From positions 372,001 to 436,000 of the forward strand of contig NZ_JAKGCS010000006.1 of NCBI RefSeq assembly GCF_021556395.1: a stretch of DNA of 64,000 bases. The letters run 5' to 3'. Each line of letters starts with the position of its first letter. Positions within the stretch are counted from its first letter, which is position 1. Positions 1 to 8,604 of this stretch are shown in pieces. The position numbers and the translations under genes are program-made. Origin of the DNA: Acuticoccus kalidii. GTDB taxonomy: Bacteria; Pseudomonadota; Alphaproteobacteria; Rhizobiales; Amorphaceae. The notes beneath the pieces were generated by a model, which saw only the letters and a program-made list of their open reading frames with translations, was not told the origin of the DNA and made no database searches.

Positions 1-1575
1 AAACGCGCCCGATGGCGGGTTGTTGGTGTGGATCCCGGCGCTGCGGGCGCGATAGTCGGCGATGCGGTAGGGGCCGGATGCGTGGACGGGCACCCGGTTC
101 GCGACCGTCGGCCCCCAGCTCGCATAGGCGCCGGTGTCGAAATCGCCGTCGAAGACGAAGCCGCAGATCAGCCCGTCTTTCGTCGCGCCGACCTTGGCGC
201 GGATGTCGGAGGGATGGCGCTTGGTGGTCGATTGCATCGATTCGGTACGGCTATAGGTCATCCGCACGGGACGGTCGCAGCGCATGGCGGCGATCGCGAG
301 AAAGGGCTGGACCGACAAATCGAGCTTCGAGCCGAAGCCGCCGCCGACCGCCGTCGGCACCACGCGCACTCTGCCGAGCGAGACGCCGAGGATCGCGGCG
401 ACGCCTTCCTGGTCCATCACCGGGGCCTGGGTGCAGGCATGGACCTCGACCCGGTCGCCCACCCGAACCGCATAGCCGGCTTCCGGCTCGATATAAGCGT
501 GCTCGACGAAACCGGAGCGGAACCGCCCCTCGACCACGATGTCGGCCTTGGTGAGCGCGTCGTCGGCGTCGCCCCGCTGGACGAGCCCCCGGCACATCAC
601 GTTTCCGGCGCGTCCGGGGTGGAGCATCGGCGCGCCGTCGACACGGGCGTCGGCGACGGACTGGAGCGCCGGCAAAGGCTCCCATGCGATGGGGATCGCG
701 TCGAGATCGAGCCGCGCCATCGCCTCCGCCTCGCCGACGATCGCCGCCACCGCCTCGCCGCGATGGCGAACCTCGCTCTCGGCGAAGACCGGCTGGTCGG
801 CGAAAGGCGGGATGACGCCGAAAATGTTCGTCCCCGGCACGTCCTTCGCCGTCAGCGCCATGACGAGGCCCGGCCGCTCGCGCACGAAGCCGTCGAGATC
901 GCCGAGCGTGAAGCGCGCGCGGGCATGGGGGCTGCGCACGACGCGCAGGACGAGACTGTCCGCCGGCGCGACATCGTCGCCGAAGCGCTCCGTCCCGTCG
1001 ACCTTCGGCCGGCCGTCGATCCGCACGACGCTGTCGCCGATCCCTCCGATCCCGCCGGTGCCGGGCCCCGTCGCCGCGGCGCCGACATCGAGAACGGCGT
1101 CGATGATCTTGCGATAGCCGGTGCAGCGGCACAGAACGCCGCCGAGCGCATCCATCACTTCCGCCTCGCTGGGGGCGGCACGGCGCGCGAGGAGCGCGTG
1201 GGCGCAGACCATCATCCCCGGCGTGCAGATGCCGCATTGGGCCGCGCCATGGGCGAGAAAGGCCTCCGCGAGGCGCTGCATTGGCGGCGTCCGCGACAGG
1301 CCGGTCAGCGTCTCGACCCGCCGGCCCTCGGCCTGATGCGTGGCGACGAGGCAGGCGCACACCACCTCGCCGTCGAGGAGCACGGAACAGGCGCCGCAAT
1401 CGCCCGCATTGCAACCGATCTTCACGTCCCGCGCGTCGAGCCGCTCCCGCAGCGCCTCGGACAGCCGCAGCCCCGGACGGGCCGCGACGGCGACGGGATC
1501 GCCATTGAGGGTAAAGCGGACCGGCTGGTCGGCCGTCGCGTCCGGATGGGGGAGGGTGACGGCCGTGTCGGTCAT
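1..1575 (-). CDS. Xanthine-dehydrogenase-like hydroxylase, fused [2Fe-2S] and molybdopterin subunit (3' end outside window)
   Basis: Molybdenum hydroxylase that would oxidise an N-heterocycle or aldehyde. The 525 visible residues hold a plant-type [2Fe-2S] domain (C55, C60, C63, with a Cys at 73-75), a second [2Fe-2S] domain (C114-G-I-C117 and C149-R-C151), then the start of the molybdopterin-binding domain from about residue 165, still open at the window edge. These domains are separate subunits in many relatives, so the fusion is notable. The ATG at 1575 overlaps the TGA of the upstream FAD gene (ATGA), implying coupled translation and a two-gene FAD plus Fe-S/Mo enzyme. The substrate cannot be read from the sequence; xanthine, nicotinate or an aldehyde are all possible. 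Confidence 0.9.
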   Translation of the reverse strand, partial: MTDTAVTLPHPDATADQPVRFTLNGDPVAVAARPGLRLSEALRERLDARDVKIGCNAGDCGACSVLLDGEVVCACLVATHQAEGRRVETLTGLSRTPPMQRLAEAFLAHGAAQCGICTPGMMVCAHALLARRAAPSEAEVMDALGGVLCRCTGYRKIIDAVLDVGAAATGPGTGGIGGIGDSVVRIDGRPKVDGTERFGDDVAPADSLVLRVVRSPHARARFTLGDLDGFVRERPGLVMALTAKDVPGTNIFGVIPPFADQPVFAESEVRHRGEAVAAIVGEAEAMARLDLDAIPIAWEPLPALQSVADARVDGAPMLHPGRAGNVMCRGLVQRGDADDALTKADIVVEGRFRSGFVEHAYIEPEAGYAVRVGDRVEVHACTQAPVMDQEGVAAILGVSLGRVRVVPTAVGGGFGSKLDLSVQPFLAIAAMRCDRPVRMTYSRTESMQSTTKRHPSDIRAKVGATKDGLICGFVFDGDFDTGAYASWGPTVANRVPVHASGPYRIADYRARSAGIHTNNPPSGAF

Positions 1576-2414
1576 TGCAACTCTTGTGGTTTCGAGAGTG
1601 AGAGGAGGAGGCGCTTCAGAAGCGTTCGCGCCGCGTCGCTGCGATATTCGGCGGAGCCGCGTAGATCGTCGATCGGCGCGAGCGGCCGAAGATGAGCCGG
1701 CTCCACGCGGTCCGCCATCGCCGCGACCGGCGTGCCGAGGAGGGCCGCCTCGAGCGCCGGCAGGCGCACCGCGACGGGGGAGCATGCGCCGACCGCGACA
1801 CGCGCCGCTGCGACGCGCCCGCCTTCGGCGCGGACGACGGCCGACACCATCGCGATCGAGATGACGAGATAGCGCCGCGCGCCGAGCTTCAGAAAACCGC
1901 CGAGCGCCTCCCCCTGCGGCGGGACGAGCACGGCGGTGACGATCTCGCCCGGCCGCAATGCCGTACGGCGCGGGCCGGTGATGAACTCGTCGAGCGCGAG
2001 GACGCGCCGGCCGTGATCGGAGGCGATCTCCACCGACGCGCCGAGCGCCATGAAGGCCGGCACGCCGTCGGCCGCGGGCGAGGCGTTGCACAGGTTGCCG
2101 GCGACGGTCCCCGTGTTCTGGATCTGCACCGAGCCGACCTCGCGCGCGGCCGCCTTCACCCCGTCGAACGCGGCGGGAAGGGGGGCGGCGAGAAGGTCGG
2201 TCCAGGTCGTCGTCGCTCCGATCCGCCAACCGTCGGGACCAGAGGCGATCCCGCGCAAGCCTTCGGTGCGGGTGATATCGACAATGGGGCGATCGGGCGC
2301 GCGCTCGCCGAGCGCGGGAAAGACGTCGGTCCCGCCGGCGAGGATCGAGGCCGGGCCGAGGCGCTGCAAGGCGTCGAGCGCGTCTTCGAGCGTGAGGGGC
2401 GTCACATACGTCAC
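1572..2414 (-). CDS. FAD-binding subunit of molybdenum hydroxylase (CoxM/XdhA-like)
   Basis: About 280 residues, the usual size for the FAD subunit that passes electrons from the [2Fe-2S] centres of a molybdenum hydroxylase to its acceptor. The N-terminal pattern YVTPLTLEDAL and the FAD-binding loop ILAGGTDVFP (about 24-33) are typical, as is the second FAD motif TVAGNLCNASPAAD. I chose the GTG at 2414 because a GGAG lies 8-11 bases upstream and homologues begin at this point. The same frame stays open to 2468. The 3' end overlaps the fused Fe-S/Mo gene by 4 bp. An inverted repeat lies just upstream at 2432-2451. Confidence 0.88.
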   Translation of the reverse strand: MTYVTPLTLEDALDALQRLGPASILAGGTDVFPALGERAPDRPIVDITRTEGLRGIASGPDGWRIGATTTWTDLLAAPLPAAFDGVKAAAREVGSVQIQNTGTVAGNLCNASPAADGVPAFMALGASVEIASDHGRRVLALDEFITGPRRTALRPGEIVTAVLVPPQGEALGGFLKLGARRYLVISIAMVSAVVRAEGGRVAAARVAVGACSPVAVRLPALEAALLGTPVAAMADRVEPAHLRPLAPIDDLRGSAEYRSDAARTLLKRLLLSLSKPQELQ

Positions 2415-2431
2415 GATCAGGTCTCCGCTAG

Positions 2432-2451
2432 ATCGTTCGTATGCAAACGAT
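2432..2451. promoter_or_regulatory. Inverted repeat, possible operator of the hydroxylase operon
   Basis: ATCGTT (2432-2437) and AACGAT (2446-2451) form a perfect 6-bp inverted repeat with an 8-bp spacer, 18-37 bp upstream of the GTG start of the FAD gene and inside the gap shared with the divergent ThDP enzyme. Size and position fit a repressor site. The binding protein is unknown. Confidence 0.35.
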
Positions 2452-2627
2452 ATGCCGTGACCTTCCATCTCGTCAATCGTCTCCTCGTGCCCGAGAAAAG
2501 GGGCTTCGCGCGGAGCCGATTCGACGCCATGATGCGCCGGTCACGATCGTGGCGGGACCGTCATGAGGACGGCCTGCCGCACGCGGCCGGTCCCCGCCGG
2601 CGTGCGAAGGCCCCTTAAGGAGATCCG

Positions 2628-4175
2628 ATGAACGGCGCCGAAAGTTTGGTCCGCACCCTCCATGGAGCGGGCGTCTCCGTCTGCTTCGCCAATCCCGGAA
2701 CCTCGGAAATGCAGTTCGTCGACGCGCTCGATCGGACCGGATCGATGCGCTGCATTCTCGGCCTCTTCGAGGGCGTCGTCACCGGCGCGGCGGACGGGTA
2801 TGCGCGCATGGCGAAGGTGCCGGCGGTCACGCTGCTCCATCTCGCGCCCGGTTTCGCGAACGGCGCGGCGAACGTCCACAACGCCAAGAAGGCGCGGACG
2901 CCGATGATCAATCTGGTCGGCGATCACGCGACCTATCACCTCAAATATAACGCCCCGCTGACGGCCGATCTCGAAGGCGCGGTCGCGCCGTTCAGCGACT
3001 GGGTGCGCACCGCGACGACCGCCGAGACGATCGGGCGTGACGGTGCCGAGGCGGTCGCGGCGGCGATGAGCGGTCCGGGCCGGATCGCAACGCTTCTCGC
3101 GCCCTCCGATACCGGCTGGAACGAGGGTGGCGTGGTCGCCGCTCCGGTGGAGCCCGAGCCGCTTGCGGCGTATGATCCCGCGGCGCTCGACGCGGCGATC
3201 GCGATGCTTGAAAGCGGCGAGCCGACGTTGATCTATTTCAGCGGCGCTGCGCTCGAGGATCCGGCGCTGACCGGCCTCCTGTCCGCCATCGCCGACAAGA
3301 CGGGGGCGAAACTCCTCTCGCCGACCTCCAATCGCCGGATCGAGCGCGGGGCGGGACGTCCGCGGGTCGACAAGCTCTTTTATGCGGTCGATCTCGCGCT
3401 CGAACAGCTTCGGCCCTACCGCAATGTCATTCTGATCGGCGCGCCGGAGCCCGTCGCCTTCTTCGCCTATCCCGACAAGCCGAGCGTTCTCCTGCCGGAG
3501 GCGGCGCGCCGGCTCACCCTCGCGACCTCGGAAGAGGACGGCGTGGCGGCGATCCGCGCGCTCGCCGATCGTCTCGGCGTCTCGCGTCCCGTGATCGTCG
3601 ACGCGCCGCGGCCGATCCCGCCCAAGGCCGGCTCCATCACCTACGAGGCGCTCGCCGCCGCCGTCGCCGCCGCGCTGCCGGAGGGGGCGATCGTTGCCGA
3701 TGAGGGGATCACCGTCGGCCGTGGGATCTACGCCGCGACCACCGGGTCGGCGCCGATGAGCTGGATCGCGATCACCGGCGGCTCGATCGGCATCGGCCCG
3801 CCGCTCGCGACGGGGGCGGCGGTCGCCTGCCCGGATCGCCCGGTGGTGGCGCTCCAGGCGGACGGCTCGTCGATGTACACGATCCAGGCCCTGTGGACCC
3901 AGGCGCGGGAAAACCTGAACGTGACGACGGTCATCTTCGCCAACCGCTCCTACGAGGTCCTGAAGCAGGAGCTCTATAAAGTCGGCGCCAATCCCGGCCG
4001 CGGCGCGCTCGATATGCTGGAAATCGACCGGCCGGCGCTCGATTTCGTGGCGCTCGCACGCGGGATGGGCGTGCCGGCGAAGCGCGTCGAGGACGCGGCC
4101 GAACTCTGCCGGACCATCGCCGACGCGACCAAGGAGCCGGGCCCCTTCCTCATCGAGGCGATGGTGGACGATTGA
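2628..4175 (+). CDS. Thiamine-diphosphate enzyme, acetolactate-synthase/benzoylformate-decarboxylase-like
   Basis: A 515-residue ThDP enzyme with the three-domain layout of acetolactate synthase large subunits and 2-keto-acid decarboxylases. The N-terminal pyrimidine-binding domain has NPGTSEMQF and the cofactor-activating Glu (E48 in LFEGVVTGAADGYAR). The C-terminal pyrophosphate domain has ADGS...ANRSYEVL (about 411-440), an Ala replacing the first Gly of the usual GDG. A perfect AAGGAG precedes the ATG at 2628. No ilvN-like regulatory subunit is nearby, so a catabolic decarboxylase or carboligase role is as likely as branched-chain amino-acid synthesis. Divergent from the molybdenum hydroxylase genes, with which it may share a pathway. 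Confidence 0.85.
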   Translation: MNGAESLVRTLHGAGVSVCFANPGTSEMQFVDALDRTGSMRCILGLFEGVVTGAADGYARMAKVPAVTLLHLAPGFANGAANVHNAKKARTPMINLVGDHATYHLKYNAPLTADLEGAVAPFSDWVRTATTAETIGRDGAEAVAAAMSGPGRIATLLAPSDTGWNEGGVVAAPVEPEPLAAYDPAALDAAIAMLESGEPTLIYFSGAALEDPALTGLLSAIADKTGAKLLSPTSNRRIERGAGRPRVDKLFYAVDLALEQLRPYRNVILIGAPEPVAFFAYPDKPSVLLPEAARRLTLATSEEDGVAAIRALADRLGVSRPVIVDAPRPIPPKAGSITYEALAAAVAAALPEGAIVADEGITVGRGIYAATTGSAPMSWIAITGGSIGIGPPLATGAAVACPDRPVVALQADGSSMYTIQALWTQARENLNVTTVIFANRSYEVLKQELYKVGANPGRGALDMLEIDRPALDFVALARGMGVPAKRVEDAAELCRTIADATKEPGPFLIEAMVDD

Positions 4176-4380
4176 GGCGGCGGCGCGGCGCGGCTTCGCC
4201 CGGCCCGGCCCGGACCGGAATGAGACGGCGGCCGGCGTGATGCGCGCCGCTCGTCACCCCGTCCCGTAGCGCCTCCACATCCCCATCGCCCGCGGGAGCG
4301 CGGCGAGCGGAGGCGTGACCCGAGCGGCGATCCTGTCCATGATCGCCGGCGGAAAGAACCCGAGACAAGTAGCCTGACCC

Positions 4381-5820
4381 ATGTATATCGGTATCGACCT
4401 CGGAACGTCCGGCCTCAAGGCGGTCCTGATCGACGAGACGCAGACCCTGGTGGCGGAGGCGACGGCGCCGCTCGTCGTATCGCGCCCGCATCCCGCCTGG
4501 TCCGAACAGGATCCCCAAGATTGGATTCGCGCCGCGACCGAGGCGCTGGCCGCCCTCGCCGCGAAGGCGCCGCTCGACGCCGTGCGCGGCATCGGCCTGT
4601 CCGGCCAGATGCACGGCGCGACGCTCCTCGACGCCGCGCACGAGGTTCTGCGCCCGGCGATCCTGTGGAACGACACGCGCGCCGCCGACGAGGCGGTGAC
4701 GCTCGATGCGACGACCGGCTATCGCGAGGTCTCCGGCAATATCGTGTTTCCAGGCTTCACCGCCCCGAAGCTCAACTGGGTGCGCCGTCACGAGCCGGAG
4801 CTTTTCGAGCGCGTCGCGATGGTGCTTCTGCCGAAGGATTATCTGCGCCTCTGGCTCACCGGCGAAACGGTGACCGACCCGTCCGACGCGTCCGGCACGA
4901 GCTGGCTCGATGTCGGCGGGCGGACCTGGTCGGACGATCTCTTGGAGCTGTGCGCCCTCGACACCGGCCATATGCCGCGCATCGTGGAGGGGCCGGCAGT
5001 TTCGGGCGGGCTGCGCGCCGATATCGCCGGCCGGTTCGGCTTGCGGCCCGGAACGCCGGTCGCCGGCGGGGCCGGGGACAATGCGGGCGCCGCCATCGGC
5101 ATGGGCGTCGTGCGGCCCGGCGAAGCGTTCCTGTCGCTCGGCACCTCGGGCGTCCTCTTCGCCGCCGCGCCGGGCTACAACCCCGCGCCTGAAACGGCGG
5201 TGCACACCTTCTGTCACGCGCTTCCCGAGACCTGGCACCAGATGGGCGTCATCCTCGCCGCGACCGATGCGCTCAACTGGTATGCGCGGTTCGTCGGCGA
5301 GGGCGCGGCCGATCTCACGGGCCGGCTCGGTGCGTTGCAAGCGCCGGGACGGGCGTTGTTCCTGCCCTATCTCGGCGGCGAGCGGACGCCGATCAACGAT
5401 GCGGCGGTACGCGGCGCCCTCATCGGCCTCGCCCACGAGAGCGACACCGATGCCGGAACCCGCGCGGTCCTCGAAGGGGTCGTCCACGCCGTGCGCGATT
5501 GCCGCGATGCGCTCGCCGCGGCCGGCACCACGGTCGACCGTCTCGTCGCGGTGGGTGGGGGAAGCCGCTCGACCTATTGGCTGGAGGCGATGGCGACCTC
5601 GCTCGGCGTTCCGATCGACATACCGGGCGCCGGCGACTATGGCGCCGCCTTCGGTGCGGCGCGGCTCGGCCTGATGGCCGCGAGCGGGGCGGGCGCCGAG
5701 ATCGCGACCCCGCCGGTCATCGCGCGGACCATCGAGCCGGACCGGACGCTGACGCGCGCCTTCGACGAGGCGCACGCGCGCTATCGCGCCACCTACCGGG
5801 CGCTGAAAGATCTGTCATAA
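4381..5820 (+). CDS. xylB: Xylulokinase-like FGGY carbohydrate kinase (first copy)
   Basis: A 479-residue FGGY kinase expected to phosphorylate D-xylulose or a similar ketose with ATP. It starts with the phosphate-1 motif YIGIDLGTSGLKAV. It has the xylulokinase pattern GLSGQMHGA, and the catalytic Asp lies in GGAGDNAGAAIG at D233, the position known for E. coli XylB. The C-terminal adenosine loop VAVGGGSRSTYWLE is present. No xylA lies next to it; neighbours are a ThDP enzyme and a convergent HpaI-type aldolase. A second, related kinase lies at 50852-52330 inside the transporter locus. The RBS is weak. Confidence 0.88.
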   Translation: MYIGIDLGTSGLKAVLIDETQTLVAEATAPLVVSRPHPAWSEQDPQDWIRAATEALAALAAKAPLDAVRGIGLSGQMHGATLLDAAHEVLRPAILWNDTRAADEAVTLDATTGYREVSGNIVFPGFTAPKLNWVRRHEPELFERVAMVLLPKDYLRLWLTGETVTDPSDASGTSWLDVGGRTWSDDLLELCALDTGHMPRIVEGPAVSGGLRADIAGRFGLRPGTPVAGGAGDNAGAAIGMGVVRPGEAFLSLGTSGVLFAAAPGYNPAPETAVHTFCHALPETWHQMGVILAATDALNWYARFVGEGAADLTGRLGALQAPGRALFLPYLGGERTPINDAAVRGALIGLAHESDTDAGTRAVLEGVVHAVRDCRDALAAAGTTVDRLVAVGGGSRSTYWLEAMATSLGVPIDIPGAGDYGAAFGAARLGLMAASGAGAEIATPPVIARTIEPDRTLTRAFDEAHARYRATYRALKDLS

Positions 5821-5896
5821 GCCCGCCGGCCGGGCCTGCCGCGCCCTTGTTCGCACGCCGCGGGTCTCGCGGAGGGGCGCCGGCCGGGGCGGATGA

Positions 5897-6676
5897 TCAG
5901 CCGCCGAGGCGCTGCCGGACCTTGGCGACGCTCGCCTGCGCCGCCGACGCGAGAAGGCGGGCGTCGCTCCCGACCGTCACCATGTCATAGCCCCATTCGA
6001 GGGCGCGGATGGCGTATTCGGGGCTCGCGCAGTGGATCGCGGCCTTGATGCCGGCCTTGTGCGCGGCGTCAAGGATGGTCTTGATCGCGGCGACGATCTC
6101 GGCCTCCTCCCGGTCGAGGCCGGCGGGGAGGCGGCCGTTGGTGATGCCGATCGAAAGATCCGACGGGCCGACATAGACGGCGTCGAGACCGGGCGTCGTC
6201 ACGATCTCCGTGAGATTGGCCATCGCCTCGGCGGTCTCGATCATCGCGAAGGCAAGGATCTCGTCGTTCGCCTCCGCGCCATAATTCGCCCCGGCGGCGA
6301 AGGCGACGCGCGTCGGGCCGTAGCTGCGCAGCCCGTGCGGCGGATACCGCATCGCCGAGACGAGCGCCTCGGCCTCCGTCCGCGAATTGACCATCGGGCA
6401 GATGATCCCGTAGGCGCCGGCGTCGAGCGCCTTCATGATGATGCCCGGCTCGTTCCACGGCACGCGCACGATGGGGACCACGCCGCTCGCGCGCATCGCC
6501 TGGATCATCGGCAGGGCGACCATATAGTCGAGCGCGCCGTGCTGAAGATCGATCGTAACGCTGTCATAGCCTTGTTCGGCCATGATCTCGGCGGTGAAGG
6601 TGTTGCCGATCGACAGCCAAGCATTCAGCGCCTGTTGCCCCTCCGACCAGTGGTGTTTGACGGCGTTCTTGATCAT
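5897..6676 (-). CDS. HpcH/HpaI-family aldolase (2-keto-3-deoxy-sugar-acid type)
   Basis: A 259-residue metal-dependent class II pyruvate aldolase with a TIM barrel. TIDLQHGALDY carries the catalytic base region (D43, H46), AMIETAEAM a metal-binding Glu, and VGPSDLS the conserved Asp loop. The family splits 2-keto-3-deoxy-glucarate, 4-hydroxy-2-oxo-heptanedioate or 2-keto-3-deoxy-rhamnonate. Given the sugar-acid dehydratases at 19631-24994, cleavage of a keto-deoxy-glucarate-like product is plausible, but it is not in that operon. The start at 6676 has GAGGAAA at RBS distance. It is convergent with the xylulokinase. Confidence 0.85.
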   Translation of the reverse strand: MIKNAVKHHWSEGQQALNAWLSIGNTFTAEIMAEQGYDSVTIDLQHGALDYMVALPMIQAMRASGVVPIVRVPWNEPGIIMKALDAGAYGIICPMVNSRTEAEALVSAMRYPPHGLRSYGPTRVAFAAGANYGAEANDEILAFAMIETAEAMANLTEIVTTPGLDAVYVGPSDLSIGITNGRLPAGLDREEAEIVAAIKTILDAAHKAGIKAAIHCASPEYAIRALEWGYDMVTVGSDARLLASAAQASVAKVRQRLGG

Positions 6677-6787
6677 CGGGGTTTCCTCATCATCGGGTCT
6701 TGTTTTCCCCGTGATACCCGATCGCGACGACGTTTGCGCGGACTTCCGTCCGTCCCGGTGGATCGACGGGCGGCGGTGGTGCGGCTG

Positions 6788-7993
6788 TTATTTCGATTGC
6801 CTGTCGTCGCGAACGGTCGCGGCGCGCTGATACCAGCGGATCGCCTCGGTCTGGTCGCGCGGAACGCCGTCGCCGGCGAAGTACATGTCGCCGAGACGGT
6901 ACATCGCGGCCCGGTCCCCGGCCTCGGCGGCGTCGCGCGTCTCGCGCACGAGGCCGGCCTCGTCGGCGGGGGCCGCGTCGGCGAGCGTGTCGAGACGGAG
7001 GGCCGCGGCGCGCGCTTCGGGGGTATCGGGATAGGTCTCGATGAATCGTTTCAAAACGGCCGTATCCCGACTTTCCGCGACGAGGGCGTAGACCTCAGCC
7101 GCCCGGCTCATGGTGGCCGGTGTCGCCGCGCGTCGGAGTGTCGGCGAAGCGGCGACGATCTCGTGGAGGCGTTTTGCGGCGTTGAGCTCGCCCGGCACGA
7201 CCGCGCGATAATGAAGGCCCACCATCGCCCGGCTCTCATTGTCGAACACCGGCGCGCCGGAGGAGCCCGGCAGCGTGTCGCACAAATGGAGCATGTCGGC
7301 GCCGTCGAGCGCCGGCGAATGGGTCGCGCAGGCGAGGCTCACATGCTGCTCGCGTCCGCCCGGATGATGGACGACGAAGAGGGATTGGAGGTCGCGCACG
7401 ACCCCGCCCGGATCGAGCGCCACGGTCCCCCATTTGGCGCCCGGCGCGCCGTCGACGCGGTGGATCGCATAATCGAGCGCGGCGGAATCCTCGACCGGAT
7501 CTAGGGTGACGTCATAGCGCTCGACGCCCACTGAGCTGCGCGGCTTCAGATAGCCCATCCACAGAACCGCCTCGGTCGCTCGGCCGGCGGGATTTCTGGC
7601 GATGCAATGATGGTTGGTGAGGAGGAGATCCTCCGCGATCAGCGTTGCGGTGCAATAGCCGACCTGCCGGCCCGCGTCCGTCTCGACCGCGATCGAGAGG
7701 CGGCCGACGGGCCGTCCGAGGCGGCGGATCAGATCGTCCGGATGATAGGCGCGGGCCGCGCGCATCCGGCCGGCCGCGCTCGATGTGATGATCGCGCGGT
7801 CGATCCCTTCCGCGCCCGGCCGCGTTGCGGCGGGCGGGTCGAGATCGCCCACGGACCCGTCTGCATAGATCGCGACCTGGGCCGCCGCTCCGGCCGTGTG
7901 TGCGAGGAGGAGCAGCGCCGCGAGCCCCGCGCGCAAACGCCCCGCCGTCCCGCGGCAGCGGATCCTCGAAGGGAGAGCGCGTCTCGGCTGCAT
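6788..7993 (-). CDS. Secreted trypsin-like serine peptidase with C-terminal Sel1-like repeat
   Basis: A 401-residue exported protein. Residues 1-39 form a signal peptide (Arg-rich start, LAALLLLAHTAGAAA, cleavage before Q39). The S1 peptidase domain follows with a complete triad: H129 in TNHHC, D174 in LDYAIHRV and S245 in GSSGAPV. C114 and C130 probably form the disulfide around the catalytic His. A Sel1-type repeat follows (about 352-395, AMYRLGDMYFAGDGVPRDQ). GGAGGAT precedes the ATG. It probably works in the periplasm, with the Sel1 repeat for protein contacts. The substrate is unknown and no partner gene is obvious. Confidence 0.82.
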   Translation of the reverse strand: MQPRRALPSRIRCRGTAGRLRAGLAALLLLAHTAGAAAQVAIYADGSVGDLDPPAATRPGAEGIDRAIITSSAAGRMRAARAYHPDDLIRRLGRPVGRLSIAVETDAGRQVGYCTATLIAEDLLLTNHHCIARNPAGRATEAVLWMGYLKPRSSVGVERYDVTLDPVEDSAALDYAIHRVDGAPGAKWGTVALDPGGVVRDLQSLFVVHHPGGREQHVSLACATHSPALDGADMLHLCDTLPGSSGAPVFDNESRAMVGLHYRAVVPGELNAAKRLHEIVAASPTLRRAATPATMSRAAEVYALVAESRDTAVLKRFIETYPDTPEARAAALRLDTLADAAPADEAGLVRETRDAAEAGDRAAMYRLGDMYFAGDGVPRDQTEAIRWYQRAATVRDDRQSK

Positions 7994-8078
7994 GGCTCGA
8001 TCCTCCGGGTGGGGCGGAGCCTCGGCACGCGGCCCGCGATCCGTCAGGGATGAACGAGGTGGGCGGGGGCTTCAAGCC

Positions 8079-8393
8079 TCACTCGGTCCGCGTCATCGCG
8101 CGGCGGCGCAAGGGGCCCGTCTGGTAGGGCGTTTCCGTGGGATAGACGCAGGGCGCGGTGCGCACATCGGCCTTCGCCTCCGCCTCTGCCTCCGCCTCTC
8201 GTGCGATCGCGAGGCGGGCGAGCCCCGCCGCGCAAGATGGCGCGGGCCGCTCCACGCTGGGCGCGGGCGGTTCGGGCGACGCGCTCCCGTCGGCGAGGAC
8301 GGCGAGCGGAATGAGGAACAACGGCGCAATCAGCGCGATCGAGACGCGGCGCGCGAGGCGGATGACGATCGGGTCGGCGAAGTCGTGGTGCAC
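8079..8393 (-). CDS. Small membrane-anchored or exported protein of unknown function
   Basis: A 104-residue reading frame starting at a GTG with AAGGAG 7 bases upstream, a good reason to accept it. It has one hydrophobic segment (about 18-35, IALIAPLFLIPLAVLADG) that may be a signal peptide or anchor, then a Pro-rich stretch, an Ala/Glu-rich helix (REAEAEAEAKAD) and two cysteines that could pair. It is not recognisable as a known family. It lies upstream of the secreted peptidase gene on the same strand and could be co-transcribed with it. Confidence 0.5.
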   Translation of the reverse strand: MHHDFADPIVIRLARRVSIALIAPLFLIPLAVLADGSASPEPPAPSVERPAPSCAAGLARLAIAREAEAEAEAKADVRTAPCVYPTETPYQTGPLRRRAMTRTE

Positions 8394-8604
8394 GGCGAGG
8401 CTCCTTCATGAGGCGACGAAGGAGGCGGTGGAGACGGGAGAGCGATTTTCGCGCGAGCCCTCACGGGGGCGAGGGTGGTGGGCCTGGCGTGCGGCGAAGG
8501 GAGATGTCAACGCGCGATATTCTTGAAGTTGCTTCTTGCTCTGATAATATTCGCAATATTAGCTACTGCAATATTGTTTCGATCCCAATTTTAAGGTGAT
8601 GCAT

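Noticed and set aside
28..1695. Long open frame on the plus strand, 555 codons
   Set aside because: It is antisense to the molybdenum hydroxylase, rich in Arg/His/Ala/Asp with no motif, as expected in high-GC DNA. The minus strand carries clear Fe-S and molybdopterin motifs.
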